Under the pieces are notes generated by a model, which saw nothing but the letters and a program-made list of their open reading frames with translations, was not told where the DNA came from and searched no databases. Both the position numbers and the translations under genes were made by a program. Below are positions 25,527-33,550 of a stretch of 36,400 nucleotides of DNA, piece after piece. The stretch is from Candidatus Nitrosocosmicus sp. GTDB lineage: Archaea; Thermoproteota; Nitrososphaeria; Nitrososphaerales; Nitrososphaeraceae. Position 1 is the first letter of the stretch, and every line of letters starts with the position of its first letter. The stretch covers positions 1-36,400 of the forward strand of contig JAPSGR010000019.1 in the NCBI GenBank assembly GCA_031177355.1, read 5' to 3'.

Positions 25527-26477
25527 ATGCAGATTGAAGGAAATGTAATAGTATGTGATTCTATTGATGAAAAAGGTATAGAAATTCTAAAAAATGCTGG
25601 TTTAAATGTGGAATATTACCCAGAAATTTCAAAACAAGAGTTAATCACCAGGGTAAAAGATTATGACGTAATAATTGTACGTAGTAGAACAAAGATCACA
25701 AAAGAAGTGATTGATAATGCTGCCCAGGCAAAGATAATTGCTAGAGTAGGGGTAGGATTAGACAATATAGACACCGTAGAAGCGCAAAAGAAGAATATAG
25801 AAGTGATAAACGCGGGTGAGGCATCTGTCAATGCAGTTTCAGAATTGGTATTAGGATTTATGTTCTCATTAAGTAGAAATATACCTATAGCAAATAGTGC
25901 TACCAAGCAAGGCAAATGGATCAAAAAAGATCTGATAGGAATGGAACTTAAAGGAAAATATTTGGGTATAATTGGATTAGGAAAAATAGGAAGAAATGTA
26001 GCAAGATTAGCAAGAGGATTGAGAATGAATTTAATAGGTTATGATGTGATTCCTATAGATAAGAACTTTGTTCAAGAAGTCTCACTTATTACAACGGATT
26101 TGAGAACCTTAATAGAGAGCTCAGATTACATAACCTGTCATGTACCGTTTACAGAACAAACACGACATTTGATCAACAAAGAAATGCTGTCAAGAATGAA
26201 AAATGGCTCATTTCTGATAAATACATCAAGAGGAGAAGTAATCGATGAACAGGCACTTGTAGATTGTCTAAAACATAAAAGAATAGGTGGTGCTGCTTTA
26301 GATGTTTATGAAACAGAACCTCCCACAAACAAAGAGATGTTGGAATTAGATAATTTAATTTGTACTCCACATATTGGTGCTCAAACCAAAGAAGGGCAAG
26401 AATTGGCCTCAACTGTGATCGCAGAAAAAATTATTCAAAAATTATTAGAAAAGCAGGCAGACAATCAATCAATATAA
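25527..26477 (+). CDS. serA: D-3-phosphoglycerate dehydrogenase (short form)
   Basis: A 316-aa NAD-dependent D-2-hydroxyacid dehydrogenase, the first step of serine synthesis (3-phosphoglycerate to 3-phosphohydroxypyruvate). The NAD motif is GLGKIG (residues 150-155) in LGIIGLGKIGRNVARLA. The catalytic triad is Arg235 (INTSRGEVID), Glu264 (YETEPP) and His282 (CTPHIGAQ). RVGVGLDNID near residue 73 is typical of SerA. It lacks the C-terminal ACT and intervening domains, so serine feedback of the usual kind is not expected; this short form is common in archaea. Other D-2-hydroxyacid dehydrogenases are possible, but the motif spelling favours SerA. Divergent from sufB; followed by a hairpin terminator. 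Confidence 0.88.
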   Translation: MQIEGNVIVCDSIDEKGIEILKNAGLNVEYYPEISKQELITRVKDYDVIIVRSRTKITKEVIDNAAQAKIIARVGVGLDNIDTVEAQKKNIEVINAGEASVNAVSELVLGFMFSLSRNIPIANSATKQGKWIKKDLIGMELKGKYLGIIGLGKIGRNVARLARGLRMNLIGYDVIPIDKNFVQEVSLITTDLRTLIESSDYITCHVPFTEQTRHLINKEMLSRMKNGSFLINTSRGEVIDEQALVDCLKHKRIGGAALDVYETEPPTNKEMLELDNLICTPHIGAQTKEGQELASTVIAEKIIQKLLEKQADNQSI

Positions 26478-26489
26478 TATAAATACAAA

Positions 26490-26525
26490 ATACTTCGGTG
26501 AAGTATGTATCCTTTTCTTTTGATT
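26490..26525 (+). terminator. Hairpin plus T-rich tract after serA
   Basis: A perfect 7-bp stem ATACTTC / GAAGTAT (26490-26496 and 26500-26506) with a 3-nt loop is followed by the T-rich CCTTTTCTTTTGATTTT. It sits 13 nt after the serA stop and is the clearest terminator-like structure in the window. Confidence 0.6.
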
Positions 26526-26668
26526 TTCAATATCATTTTGATACCAATCAACTAATTATACTCATACCAGAAACAAAATGAACAATTAAAAATTGATCTT
26601 CATGTTCTAGGTTTCGCGGTCAATCTACAGTTAATCATCAACATTCAACTTAAGTAATTTCAATAAAT

Positions 26669-26821
26669 TTAGTTTTTAAGACAACCTAATGCTATTTTTA
26701 CATTCTCTGGTTCCACATTGAAATATTTTGCCACTGCCCCAATTATTATCTTATTGACTCTGCCTTTATTTGGTAACTCATTTATTGAAATGGTGATTAT
26801 ATTACTGCCTTCATCTTCCAC
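26669..26821 (-). pseudogene. DUF167 (YggU-like) remnant or 50-aa mini-protein
   Basis: A minus-strand frame from GTG 26821 to TAA 26669 reads VEDEGSNIITISINELPNKG then RVNKIIIGAVAKYFNVEPEN and VKIALGCLKN. This matches the middle of the DUF167/YggU fold (strand, Pro-x-x-Gly-x-[AV]-Asn, helix with [LV]AK[YF][FL][NG]V, then [VI]-x-[IL]-x-x-G). The usual C-terminal G-x-x-S-x-x-K strand is absent, and the N-terminal strand appears to lie in another frame (FYTVRLS). The frame is bounded upstream by TAG. It is probably a decayed copy, or an unusually short functional one. No partner is evident. Confidence 0.5.
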
Positions 26822-26947
26822 AATATGCTCAATCTAACTGTATAGAACCTTAACAAAGAAAAGTCGGGTGATTAAAACGAGATTCCATAAAAAAAGTAAA
26901 TAGTATAATCAATATAAAAGTAAAAATATAGTTCTTTTGCAAGCACT

Positions 26948-27406
26948 TTGAACTATACTGCTAAAGAAATTATTCTAACATGGGAAGACATCCTTGCTTT
27001 AATAAAAAAAATATTAGATGAAATAAAAGAGGCAAAACTAGCTACTCCGGCTGAAGATTTCGAAATAATTGCCATCGCAAATGGAGGAATTATACCCGCA
27101 GCAATAATTTCATACTTTACAGGCATCAAGCCAATCAACATATTTCCAGTGATAAATAAACGAGTTTTTCGATGCAATGTACCAACTTTAAATCCAAAAA
27201 AAAAATACTTGTTAATAGACGAAATATATGATACTGGAAAGACGATTTATTTGGTAGAGCGCTATCTAAAAGGTATAGATTATTTACGAATTTTCTTATT
27301 AAAAAGATATGATACAGACTCGTTACTAGGGAATCACTTATTCGGTAGAATTCTTAATGATCCGCGTTGGGTAGTTTTTCCTTGGGAAAAGCAAACGGTT
27401 TATTAA
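26948..27406 (+). CDS. Purine-type phosphoribosyltransferase
   Basis: A 152-aa type I phosphoribosyltransferase. The PRPP-binding motif is YLLIDEIYDTGKT (residues about 87-99), with the two acidic residues DE and the DTGKT loop. Upstream, the flexible-hood strand IIAIANGGIIPAAIIS precedes it, and WVVFPWEK near the C-terminus resembles archaeal and bacterial xanthine/guanine phosphoribosyltransferases. It transfers phosphoribosyl from PRPP to a base, most likely a purine in salvage; the exact base cannot be fixed. The start is a TTG at 26948, the first usable start that keeps the IILTWEDI helix. It converges with the tiny membrane gene (2 bp apart). Confidence 0.85.
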   Translation: MNYTAKEIILTWEDILALIKKILDEIKEAKLATPAEDFEIIAIANGGIIPAAIISYFTGIKPINIFPVINKRVFRCNVPTLNPKKKYLLIDEIYDTGKTIYLVERYLKGIDYLRIFLLKRYDTDSLLGNHLFGRILNDPRWVVFPWEKQTVY

Positions 27407-27408
27407 GA

Positions 27409-27615
27409 TTATTTGAGGGTATCCAACAAGTCTTTTCTTAATGATTGACGAGCATAGTTTAGATATAAGTAAAAAATTGCCATGCCAAAGCTTGATATTC
27501 CACCTATCATAAAAACAGGATTTAATGTAACCAATGCAAGGCTCGCAATACTCAAGTTTATAAATATAAAAATCAAGGATATTTTCCTTAATTTGTTCAC
27601 AGAAATATAATTCAC
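27409..27615 (-). CDS. Small two-span membrane protein
   Basis: A 68-aa protein with two hydrophobic spans (about residues 12-30 and 34-54: ISLIFIFINLSIASLALV, then FMIGGISSFGMAIFYLYL) and a basic tail (YARQSLRKDLL). The start is GTG at 27615 and overlaps the stop of the upstream tiny frame as GTGA, a typical coupling junction that supports both being translated. No family recognised. A longer frame on the same strand (27338-27622) overlaps the phosphoribosyltransferase and was not preferred. Confidence 0.5.
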   Translation of the reverse strand: MNYISVNKLRKISLIFIFINLSIASLALVTLNPVFMIGGISSFGMAIFYLYLNYARQSLRKDLLDTLK

Positions 27616-27701
27616 GATACACTCATATAAACCGTTCTTGATAATCCTTTTTTCAATACATAATTACCGTTTATTCCAAAGAGATGTATTAGTCCCATCA
27701 T
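27612..27701 (-). CDS. Putative 29-aa peptide coupled to the small membrane protein
   Basis: ATG ATG at 27701 opens MMGLIHLFGINGNYVLKKGL then SRTVYMSVS and TGA at 27612. The stop overlaps the next gene's GTG by the GTGA arrangement. The frame could extend upstream to a TTG, adding 15 residues (MFSCSFCLCRILFPA). It is hydrophobic at the N-terminus and basic in the middle. It may be a leader peptide for translational control or a real microprotein; the overlap is the main evidence. Confidence 0.4.
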   Translation of the reverse strand: MMGLIHLFGINGNYVLKKGLSRTVYMSVS

Positions 27702-27963
27702 AGCAGGGAACAGTATCCGACAAAGACAAAATGAACAACTAAACAATCAGCAAACAAATGTTCATGTTAGAAGTATCATTCAATATCTAAATTTTTAAAT
27801 AAGACAAACCTATTCTCCATTAAAGTATATGTAACTATTTACTGGTTTAGAAGACACATCTAGTTTCATCTTAATTAGGCTATGAAGAAATGATCTATAG
27901 ATTCTTGAATGGGTTGTAACAATATTCTTATATAAATACAGGGATCAATTTAGGAGTATTGGA

Positions 27964-28572
27964 TTACATAGATTTGGAAGACTGTCTGTTTTTTCTTCTT
28001 TTCAATAGTATCCAGACAATTACAACTCCTGATAGTATAATCGCACTTAGGATTATTGCGTACAAAGTCAGAGAAAAAATTAATCCATAAGTTTCAGATA
28101 TAGCGATATTAAATACCGCTCTCTCACAATTACAATTTAGATTATCTGTAAGAATAGTCCGTGTTGGAGGCATTGTATCTGATTCAAGAGGTCTGGCAAT
28201 TCCTTCGTTTAGTATACTTAATACAACTTGATAATTGCCATTCTTCTCAAATGTATAGGGGATCTCAAAATCGCCGATTGCAAGATTAGTCCATGGAAAG
28301 ACATATATACGCTCTCCTGCTGCGGTATAGATTTCAACCATCACATTAACGTTATGAATGTCGTCACCGTTTTTGTCTTGTATACTAAACATAATATTTG
28401 CCAATTCATTAGGTTTGGCATATTCGGGTCTTAATGCCTGATCGATAAAATATTTGTTACCAATACCCATGCTCTCACTATTATAATATGAGAGATGGTT
28501 AAGATGACCGTTAACTGGAACAGGCAAGACAAATATTATTGAAGGGGAATATAATAATATAATTATTGCCAT
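27964..28572 (-). CDS. Membrane-anchored exported protein of the oxidase operon
   Basis: A 202-aa protein: an N-terminal signal segment (residues 1-20), an exported beta domain (about 45-130: KPNELANIMFSIQDKNGDDI, YTFEKNGNYQVVLSILNE) and a C-terminal transmembrane helix (about 165-190) with a basic tail RRKNRQSSKS. The beta domain resembles the YtkA/FixH kind of immunoglobulin-like modules found beside oxidase genes. A CNC pair (residues about 148-150) sits before the helix and might bind copper. The ATG at 28572 leaves a signal with no basic residues. An in-frame ATT at 28599 preceded by GGTGA would give a better one (MKINLNYFLMAIIILL). Last gene of the oxidase operon; function unproven, possibly metal delivery. 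Confidence 0.65.
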   Translation of the reverse strand: MAIIILLYSPSIIFVLPVPVNGHLNHLSYYNSESMGIGNKYFIDQALRPEYAKPNELANIMFSIQDKNGDDIHNVNVMVEIYTAAGERIYVFPWTNLAIGDFEIPYTFEKNGNYQVVLSILNEGIARPLESDTMPPTRTILTDNLNCNCERAVFNIAISETYGLIFSLTLYAIILSAIILSGVVIVWILLKRRKNRQSSKSM

Positions 28573-28656
28573 TAAAAAATAATTTAAATTTATTTTAATT
28601 TCACCATTATAATTATGATATTTTAATTGAGTAGAATGTGATCGTTTCTAAATTTC

Positions 28657-29163
28657 CTACTTGTTTGAAAAGCTCACCTTAGAGTTATTATCCGGAGAGG
28701 ATGTGCTTGAGGTTTTTAATGATTTTAGATTGAGATTCGTATAGAATATGTTGACTACTACAAAGATCATGCTGCTAAATAATATCAATCCTAATCCCAA
28801 GTGTGCAGTAACCAAATCAGCGTGTAGCTTTTCATTGATAACAATAGCACCCAGAGTTATCTGACCTACAACAGCTGCAGAAGCTACAATTGATGAAACT
28901 TTTGTGGATTTGAGAGAATTTCTCCCCTTCAATACAAATGCCATAGTCAAAAATACCAATAGTCCAGTAGTCGCTGCAACTGTTCTATGAATATATTCTA
29001 TCAAGAACTCATTAGAGGGAACTAGCCCCTGTGGACACAATGGCCATTGAGGACAAGACAGTCCTACACCTGTTGCGCTAACATACCCACCTAGGGTCAT
29101 CAATCCAAATAGAATACATAGAGTTACTATTGAAAAAGCTTGAAGGAATTTATCATAATTCAT
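28657..29163 (-). CDS. ctaA: Heme A synthase, half-size CtaA/Cox15 type
   Basis: A 168-aa membrane protein that hydroxylates the C8 methyl of heme O on the way to heme A. It has four transmembrane helices, at about residues 8-28, 60-78, 88-108 and 118-140. Its length is half that of bacterial CtaA, as known in some archaea, where dimers replace the fused form. The first-loop cysteines lie in GVGLSCPQWPLCPQG, and the heme-ligand His motif is EYIHR, with ADLVTAHLGLG carrying the second His. The C-terminal 25 residues are Ser-rich and polar. It sits between the cupredoxin gene and the membrane-anchored exported gene in the oxidase operon, supplying heme to subunit I. No heme O synthase (ctaB) is present in the window. 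Confidence 0.9.
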   Translation of the reverse strand: MNYDKFLQAFSIVTLCILFGLMTLGGYVSATGVGLSCPQWPLCPQGLVPSNEFLIEYIHRTVAATTGLLVFLTMAFVLKGRNSLKSTKVSSIVASAAVVGQITLGAIVINEKLHADLVTAHLGLGLILFSSMIFVVVNIFYTNLNLKSLKTSSTSSPDNNSKVSFSNK

Positions 29164-29203
29164 TTGTAATATCTACTTATTTTTTGTTTATTGAAAAAAT
29201 AGG

Positions 29204-29776
29204 TTACTGAACTGTGATCAAACCTTTCATAAACGGATGCACAGTACAGTAATATTGATACTCTCCTGCTTCTAATGAAGCGGTATCAATCTCTGCTGAT
29301 TCGCCTGCCATGATAATACTAGTATCAAATAACTGTGCTGAGTTTGGATCCTCCGGTCCAGAACCACTGGTAACAGTATGCGGTTGTGGATCATCGTTTG
29401 TTACGGTGATCACATCCCCTTGAGACACTGTAAGTGAGTCTGGGGCATATGCAGGATTACCAGGTGTCGAGGCCCCTACAGGAATCGATATCGCAGTAGA
29501 AGACGTTGCAGCAGGGCTTGAAGCTGGAGCTCCTGTCGAGTCTGGCGGGGTGCCTGAAGTCTGCGATGAAGCAGAATCAGGAGTTCCAGGAGTTGGTTGA
29601 GCTGGAGGCGGAGCAGACACCGGGGGAGGAATGCTTGCTGTATCATCCCAGTGAACAATTGTAATGTATCCCAGGACTATGAGAGGTACGATAATTATTA
29701 TCAACCCCTTCATAAACCGGGCTGGCGATGTTCTAGTGATGTGGGTCTCGTCGTGCGTAGTCATAGTAATATTCAA
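29204..29776 (-). CDS. Membrane-anchored plastocyanin-like blue copper protein
   Basis: A 190-aa protein: a short cytoplasmic N-terminus, one transmembrane anchor (residues 24-41), a Pro/Ser/Ala-rich linker (about 47-95) and a type-1 copper domain (about 96-190). The copper ligands are His133 (PHTVTSG), Cys177, His180 and Met183 (YYCTVHPFM). Such cupredoxins probably carry electrons to the oxidase in ammonia-oxidising archaea, which rely on copper carriers in place of cytochrome c. The start overlaps the coxA 3' end by 44 nt; a second ATG at 29764 also overlaps. The copper domain is nearly the same as the C-terminal domain of the subunit II protein at 31446-32411, so one arose from the other. 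Confidence 0.93.
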   Translation of the reverse strand: MNITMTTHDETHITRTSPARFMKGLIIIIVPLIVLGYITIVHWDDTASIPPPVSAPPPAQPTPGTPDSASSQTSGTPPDSTGAPASSPAATSSTAISIPVGASTPGNPAYAPDSLTVSQGDVITVTNDDPQPHTVTSGSGPEDPNSAQLFDTSIIMAGESAEIDTASLEAGEYQYYCTVHPFMKGLITVQ

Positions 29777-31265
29777 CTCCTTTTCCTAATTCGAATGGAT
29801 CCTTTGGATCTGCAGGTTTACCAAACATTGCGGACTTTATCATATTATATAGGAAGAGTATAAACGACGTTCCAATAGCCCATCCTCCGAAGCTAGCTAT
29901 CTGGTTCATAATGATCAGCTCAGAAATTGGGAGATAATCTATAACTCTTCTGGGCATACCGTACAAACCCAATATGTGTTGAACCCCAAATATTAGGGCA
30001 ATACCCACAAAGGTAAGCACAAAGTGGATTTTCGCCAACCGCTGATCATACATGCGCCCTGTAATTAATGGGAATAGATAGTAGATAAACCCAATAAACG
30101 CCAGCGTTATAGTTCCCATTATAAACAGGTGCATGTGTCCAACGACCCAATAACTATCGTGCGTTAAAAAGTCTAATGGCATTGCAGTATTTACTACACC
30201 ACCTGCTCCTGCAGAGAAGAAGAGCAAGATACCCCCTACACTAAACAACATGGGTGCAGCGAACTTTATTCTTCCACCCCACATAGTTGCCAAAAAGTTA
30301 AACACATGCATGGCCGATGATGGTACAGCAGCTAAGGTTCCCACCATGAATACAGTCTTTTCAGTAAAACTCATTCCAACTGCGAACATATGGTGAGCCC
30401 ATGAGCCAAATCCGATCACCGCTATCACTATCAGGGCTATAACTCCAGAGTAATAGCTAAATAGAGGTTTCCTTGAGAATGTGGGAATCATCTCATACAT
30501 CATACCTATGGCTGGAAGGACGAAGATATAGACCTCCGGATGGAATGTAAACCAGAACAAGTGCTGATATGCAATAGGATCACCACCCATTTCTGGATTA
30601 AAGAAGCCACTGACTCCCAATCTGTCGGTATAAAGCATAACCAAAGACGCAGCAAATGTAGGAATTGCTACAATTATCATTAGAGATGTCACTAGGGTTG
30701 CCCAACTAAACAAAGACATTTTCATTAATGGTAGGTCGGGATGTTTCATTTTTAATATGGTAACGGTGAAATTTATGGCTCCAAGTACAGACGATAAGCC
30801 CAATAACTTTAATGCAACAATCCACATATCAGCCGCTGGACCAGGTGCCTTTAATGTGGAATATGGCGGATAAGCATTCCAAGTAGTATCAGCAAATCCT
30901 CCCCAAAGTAAGAACATGCATGGCGGAATCATCCAGAAAGCGACTGCGTTGAGCTTTGGCCAGGCCATATCCTTGTATCTGACCATAATTGGAATAAGGT
31001 AATTACCAGCACCTGCTCCAAATGGAATAAGCCACAAAAACAATAATGTTGTTCCATGGACTGTGAAAAAACGTGCAAAATCTGCTTGGCCCTCAAAGAT
31101 CTGTACACCTGGGATAAATAATTCAGCTCTGATAGCCATAGCTAAACCACCTCCAGCAAACAGCGCCACCATTGAAGCTATGATATATAGTAAACCAATA
31201 TCAGTATGGTGAGTTGAAAATATAATCTCCCACATGGGACGAGGTTTTTTTAATTCTAAAACCAT
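29733..31265 (-). CDS. coxA: Heme-copper oxidase subunit I
   Basis: A 510-aa, 12-helix subunit that binds the low-spin heme, the high-spin heme and CuB, and reduces O2 to water. The heme and CuB ligands are visible. An early His lies in FFTVHGTTLLFLW. CuB ligands lie in TFHPEVYIFVLP (with the cross-link Tyr) and GSWAHHMFAVG, and the paired heme ligands lie in VVGHMHLFIMGT. The HPEVY spelling points to A-family oxidases; the usual Gly before HPEVY is Phe here. It is preceded by a 180-bp gap after subunit II and overlaps the cupredoxin gene. It is the terminal oxidase core of the window. Confidence 0.95.
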   Translation of the reverse strand: MVLELKKPRPMWEIIFSTHHTDIGLLYIIASMVALFAGGGLAMAIRAELFIPGVQIFEGQADFARFFTVHGTTLLFLWLIPFGAGAGNYLIPIMVRYKDMAWPKLNAVAFWMIPPCMFLLWGGFADTTWNAYPPYSTLKAPGPAADMWIVALKLLGLSSVLGAINFTVTILKMKHPDLPLMKMSLFSWATLVTSLMIIVAIPTFAASLVMLYTDRLGVSGFFNPEMGGDPIAYQHLFWFTFHPEVYIFVLPAIGMMYEMIPTFSRKPLFSYYSGVIALIVIAVIGFGSWAHHMFAVGMSFTEKTVFMVGTLAAVPSSAMHVFNFLATMWGGRIKFAAPMLFSVGGILLFFSAGAGGVVNTAMPLDFLTHDSYWVVGHMHLFIMGTITLAFIGFIYYLFPLITGRMYDQRLAKIHFVLTFVGIALIFGVQHILGLYGMPRRVIDYLPISELIIMNQIASFGGWAIGTSFILFLYNMIKSAMFGKPADPKDPFELGKGVEYYYDYARRDPHH

Positions 31266-31310
31266 TTTGTTACGATTAACACCCCTATGATCATAAAATT
31301 GAAATAAGTC

Positions 31311-31317
31311 TATAAAA
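31311..31317 (-). promoter_or_regulatory. Probable TATA box for an internal coxA promoter
   Basis: Minus-strand TTTTATA lies about 46 nt before the coxA ATG, giving a predicted start near 31288. It sits in the 180-bp gap between the subunit II gene and coxA, so coxA and the downstream genes may have their own promoter. Confidence 0.35.
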
Positions 31318-31445
31318 GTATTTGGATTAGACCTTTGAGTAAAAGATGCGAAATTATAAAAAAAGGTATTAATGTGAGAAATATTTTAAAATAAAGCCCA
31401 TTTTTATTATAAGACTTGTACTATAGTTATATAAAAAAAGTGAAT

Positions 31446-32411
31446 TTATTGTACTGTAAGAGTGCCCGTCATAAATGGATGAACAGTACAATGATAGGTG
31501 TATTCTCCCGGGTCTATTGTCGAAGTATCAATGTCAGCAGTTCCTGCAGGCATCATTATACTGGTATCAAATAGCTGACCTGCATCAGCATCACCTGGAG
31601 AGGCCCCACTAGTGACAGTATGGGGAGCGGTATCATCATTTGAAACAGTAATTACTTCACCCTTTGATACAGTTAATGGATCGGGAGAATAGGCAGGGTT
31701 TCCTGGAGTTGCAGCACCTACAGGTATAGACAGAGTGACAGAGGATCCAGCTGCAGAAGTTCCATTGGCTGAGCCTGCACCTGTTCCAGGAGTGGTGGCG
31801 TTAGATGTATTGCCAGTGCGAACATTACTACTGCTTTCTGATTGTGTTAGGTTGCCAGGTTCTACAACTCTCATAGTTCCTGTTCCTGAAGATCCTACTT
31901 GACTACCACCCGGTGCTATAACAGTAGCAGTTCCAGTGCCTTGAGAAATAGTTGGTTCTGACTCGGATTGAGAGGTAGCTGTAGTGTTTCCAGTATTTGG
32001 CTCAACAAACAATCGTGCTCTCATATCTTGGTGAAGCAAGCCACAGTACTCTCGACATTCAATTAAATATTCACCAGGCTCATCAAAGATATTCCACATT
32101 GTATTAACTCGGCCTGGTACCGCATCCATTAGCATTGCAAAATCAGGGATATTAAAACTGTGAATAACATCAGTTGAAACTATTTCAAATCTATAAGGTA
32201 CACCCTCTTTGACATGAAGTTCATTAATTTCTTGAGTACCATCCGCATGTTGAAATGACCAAAACCATTGCTGGCCTACTACTCTTATAGTCTCTGAATT
32301 AGGGGGAGCATATTCCAGTGCATGTTCAACATTCCATGCTTCTGCACCTACCCAAATTAAAATAGCAACTACTACACCAATAAATATCCATTCTGGAGTC
32401 CCGTGTCCCAC
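31446..32411 (-). CDS. coxB: Oxidase subunit II C-terminal part (CuA domain) fused to a type-1 copper domain
   Basis: A 321-aa protein. Residues 8-24 are a single membrane helix, equal to the second helix of normal subunit II. The CuA domain follows (about 40-136): VGQQWFWSFQHADGTQE, His84 in DVIHSFNIPD, and Cys119, Glu121, Cys123, His127 and Met130 in ECREYCGLLHQDM, a complete binuclear CuA site. A Ser/Thr/Gly-rich linker (about 137-222) leads to a plastocyanin-like domain (about 226-321) with His264, Cys308, His311 and Met314. The start is GTG at 32411, sharing its G with the TAG stop of the preceding gene. That gene supplies the missing first helix. The fused blue-copper domain may pass electrons straight to CuA; that is inference. 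Confidence 0.95.
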   Translation of the reverse strand: MGHGTPEWIFIGVVVAILIWVGAEAWNVEHALEYAPPNSETIRVVGQQWFWSFQHADGTQEINELHVKEGVPYRFEIVSTDVIHSFNIPDFAMLMDAVPGRVNTMWNIFDEPGEYLIECREYCGLLHQDMRARLFVEPNTGNTTATSQSESEPTISQGTGTATVIAPGGSQVGSSGTGTMRVVEPGNLTQSESSSNVRTGNTSNATTPGTGAGSANGTSAAGSSVTLSIPVGAATPGNPAYSPDPLTVSKGEVITVSNDDTAPHTVTSGASPGDADAGQLFDTSIMMPAGTADIDTSTIDPGEYTYHCTVHPFMTGTLTVQ

Positions 32412-32689
32412 TAAACCTGACCTCCAGGATTATTATTTATATTCTTAAATCTTGGATGAGATTCCCTAAATCGCCATGAAATATACACATTCAAACCCTG
32501 TACCACGGCTCCTACAATAAATGCTGCAACCATCATCCTGTAAAACAGACCCCAAATCTCTACTCTTCGTATGACAGCTTCACCCCCTTCCGCAGCAAAA
32601 GCTATTTCAACTATACTTTGGACACCTATGACTGCCATAGAACTAAACATGAAAATCAACAACAGTTTGTTAATAGAGGAAAAAGCCAT
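32411..32689 (-). CDS. Oxidase subunit II N-terminal helix protein (split CoxB)
   Basis: A 92-aa protein with a signal-like or first hydrophobic segment (residues about 7-32, ending AFAAEGG) and one transmembrane helix (about 47-70: YRMMVAAFIVGAVVQGLNVY). A basic loop SWRFRESHPRF follows, the pattern seen at the first helix and loop of subunit II. The next protein begins with the second helix and CuA domain, so the two together equal one CoxB. The genes share one base (TAGTG), consistent with coupled translation and 1:1 assembly. A TATA-like sequence AAATATAT (minus strand, about 32773-32780) could start the operon. It could also be an independent small subunit, but position and topology favour the split-subunit reading. 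Confidence 0.75.
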   Translation of the reverse strand: MAFSSINKLLLIFMFSSMAVIGVQSIVEIAFAAEGGEAVIRRVEIWGLFYRMMVAAFIVGAVVQGLNVYISWRFRESHPRFKNINNNPGGQV

Positions 32690-32822
32690 AATCCTTAATC
32701 TCCACTCTCTTGGAATTTGTGAATCTTTCTGTCATTTAAGGTTTTTGTCGTCTCCTGTTTGAGAATTTCCATCATATATTTTTTACAAGTTAAACAAATA
32801 ATAACCTATCAAAAATTAAAAA

Positions 32823-33455
32823 TTAGAATTCAGTTAGAAATCGTTTCATATTTAGGATATTCATTCCACATAGAGTAAGACTATTTTCATGGCTTTTTAA
32901 TACATTAATGGATGCATTAGGAACTTGAACATTATATACCGAAGAGGGTTTGATGTTCATAGCAAGAGAAATGGCTGCCTTTATTGGATCCAAATGAGAA
33001 ATAAAAAGAATATTTTCATTTTTATGTTTCTTAACCATTTCTTGCATTAAATGTCGGATTCTTTCCCTAACAGAGCCAAAAGATTCCACCTCAAATTCGA
33101 GTAGGGAGTTTTCGTTATCATTATCAGAATAGAATTTTGCAAATAGATCACCATGAGTGGAAATTACATCGTCATAGTATAATCCTACAAGTTTTCCTAA
33201 TTCTATCTCAAATAATCTTTCGTCTAATTCGAATGTCAATCCCAAAGTCTTTGAAGCAATCTCTGCCGTTTCTACTGTCCTAATTACAGGACTAGAATAT
33301 ATCTTGTGGATAGGGATAGATTTTAATAATTCACTGCTTTGACGCACTTGCTCTCTTCCGATATCTGTTAAGTGAGATTCAAGATTCCTTCCAACAAGCA
33401 ATCTTTTTACATTATTGTACGCCTGACCGTGTCTCATAAATATAAGAAGCGACAT
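32823..33455 (-). CDS. Histidine phosphatase (phosphoglycerate-mutase-like)
   Basis: A 210-aa protein of the histidine phosphatase superfamily. The nucleophile His9 lies in LIFMRHGQAYNN. The second phosphate pocket is YSSPVIRTVETAE with Arg, and the late His is in FISHLDPIKAA. Length and the sequence LTDIGREQVRQSSELL are typical of the broad-specificity cobC/PhoE/GpmB branch. Candidate reactions include phosphoglycerate mutation, alpha-ribazole phosphate removal in B12 assembly, or general phosphatase; the sequence does not decide. Nothing nearby identifies the substrate. It is the first gene after a large AT-rich spacer (33456-34136), on the minus strand, with 133 bp to the oxidase operon promoter side. 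Confidence 0.85.
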   Translation of the reverse strand: MSLLIFMRHGQAYNNVKRLLVGRNLESHLTDIGREQVRQSSELLKSIPIHKIYSSPVIRTVETAEIASKTLGLTFELDERLFEIELGKLVGLYYDDVISTHGDLFAKFYSDNDNENSLLEFEVESFGSVRERIRHLMQEMVKKHKNENILFISHLDPIKAAISLAMNIKPSSVYNVQVPNASINVLKSHENSLTLCGMNILNMKRFLTEF

Positions 33456-33550
33456 GATATAATAGGAATATATTAAAAATTATTTCAATATTAAACTATT
33501 CATGCACACTTATTATTATTATTATTAATCTTCATAAACCTAATCCTTTT

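Noticed and set aside
27338-27622. 94-codon minus-strand frame
   Set aside because: It overlaps the 3' part of the phosphoribosyltransferase and the better-supported two-span gene, and its composition is not protein-like.
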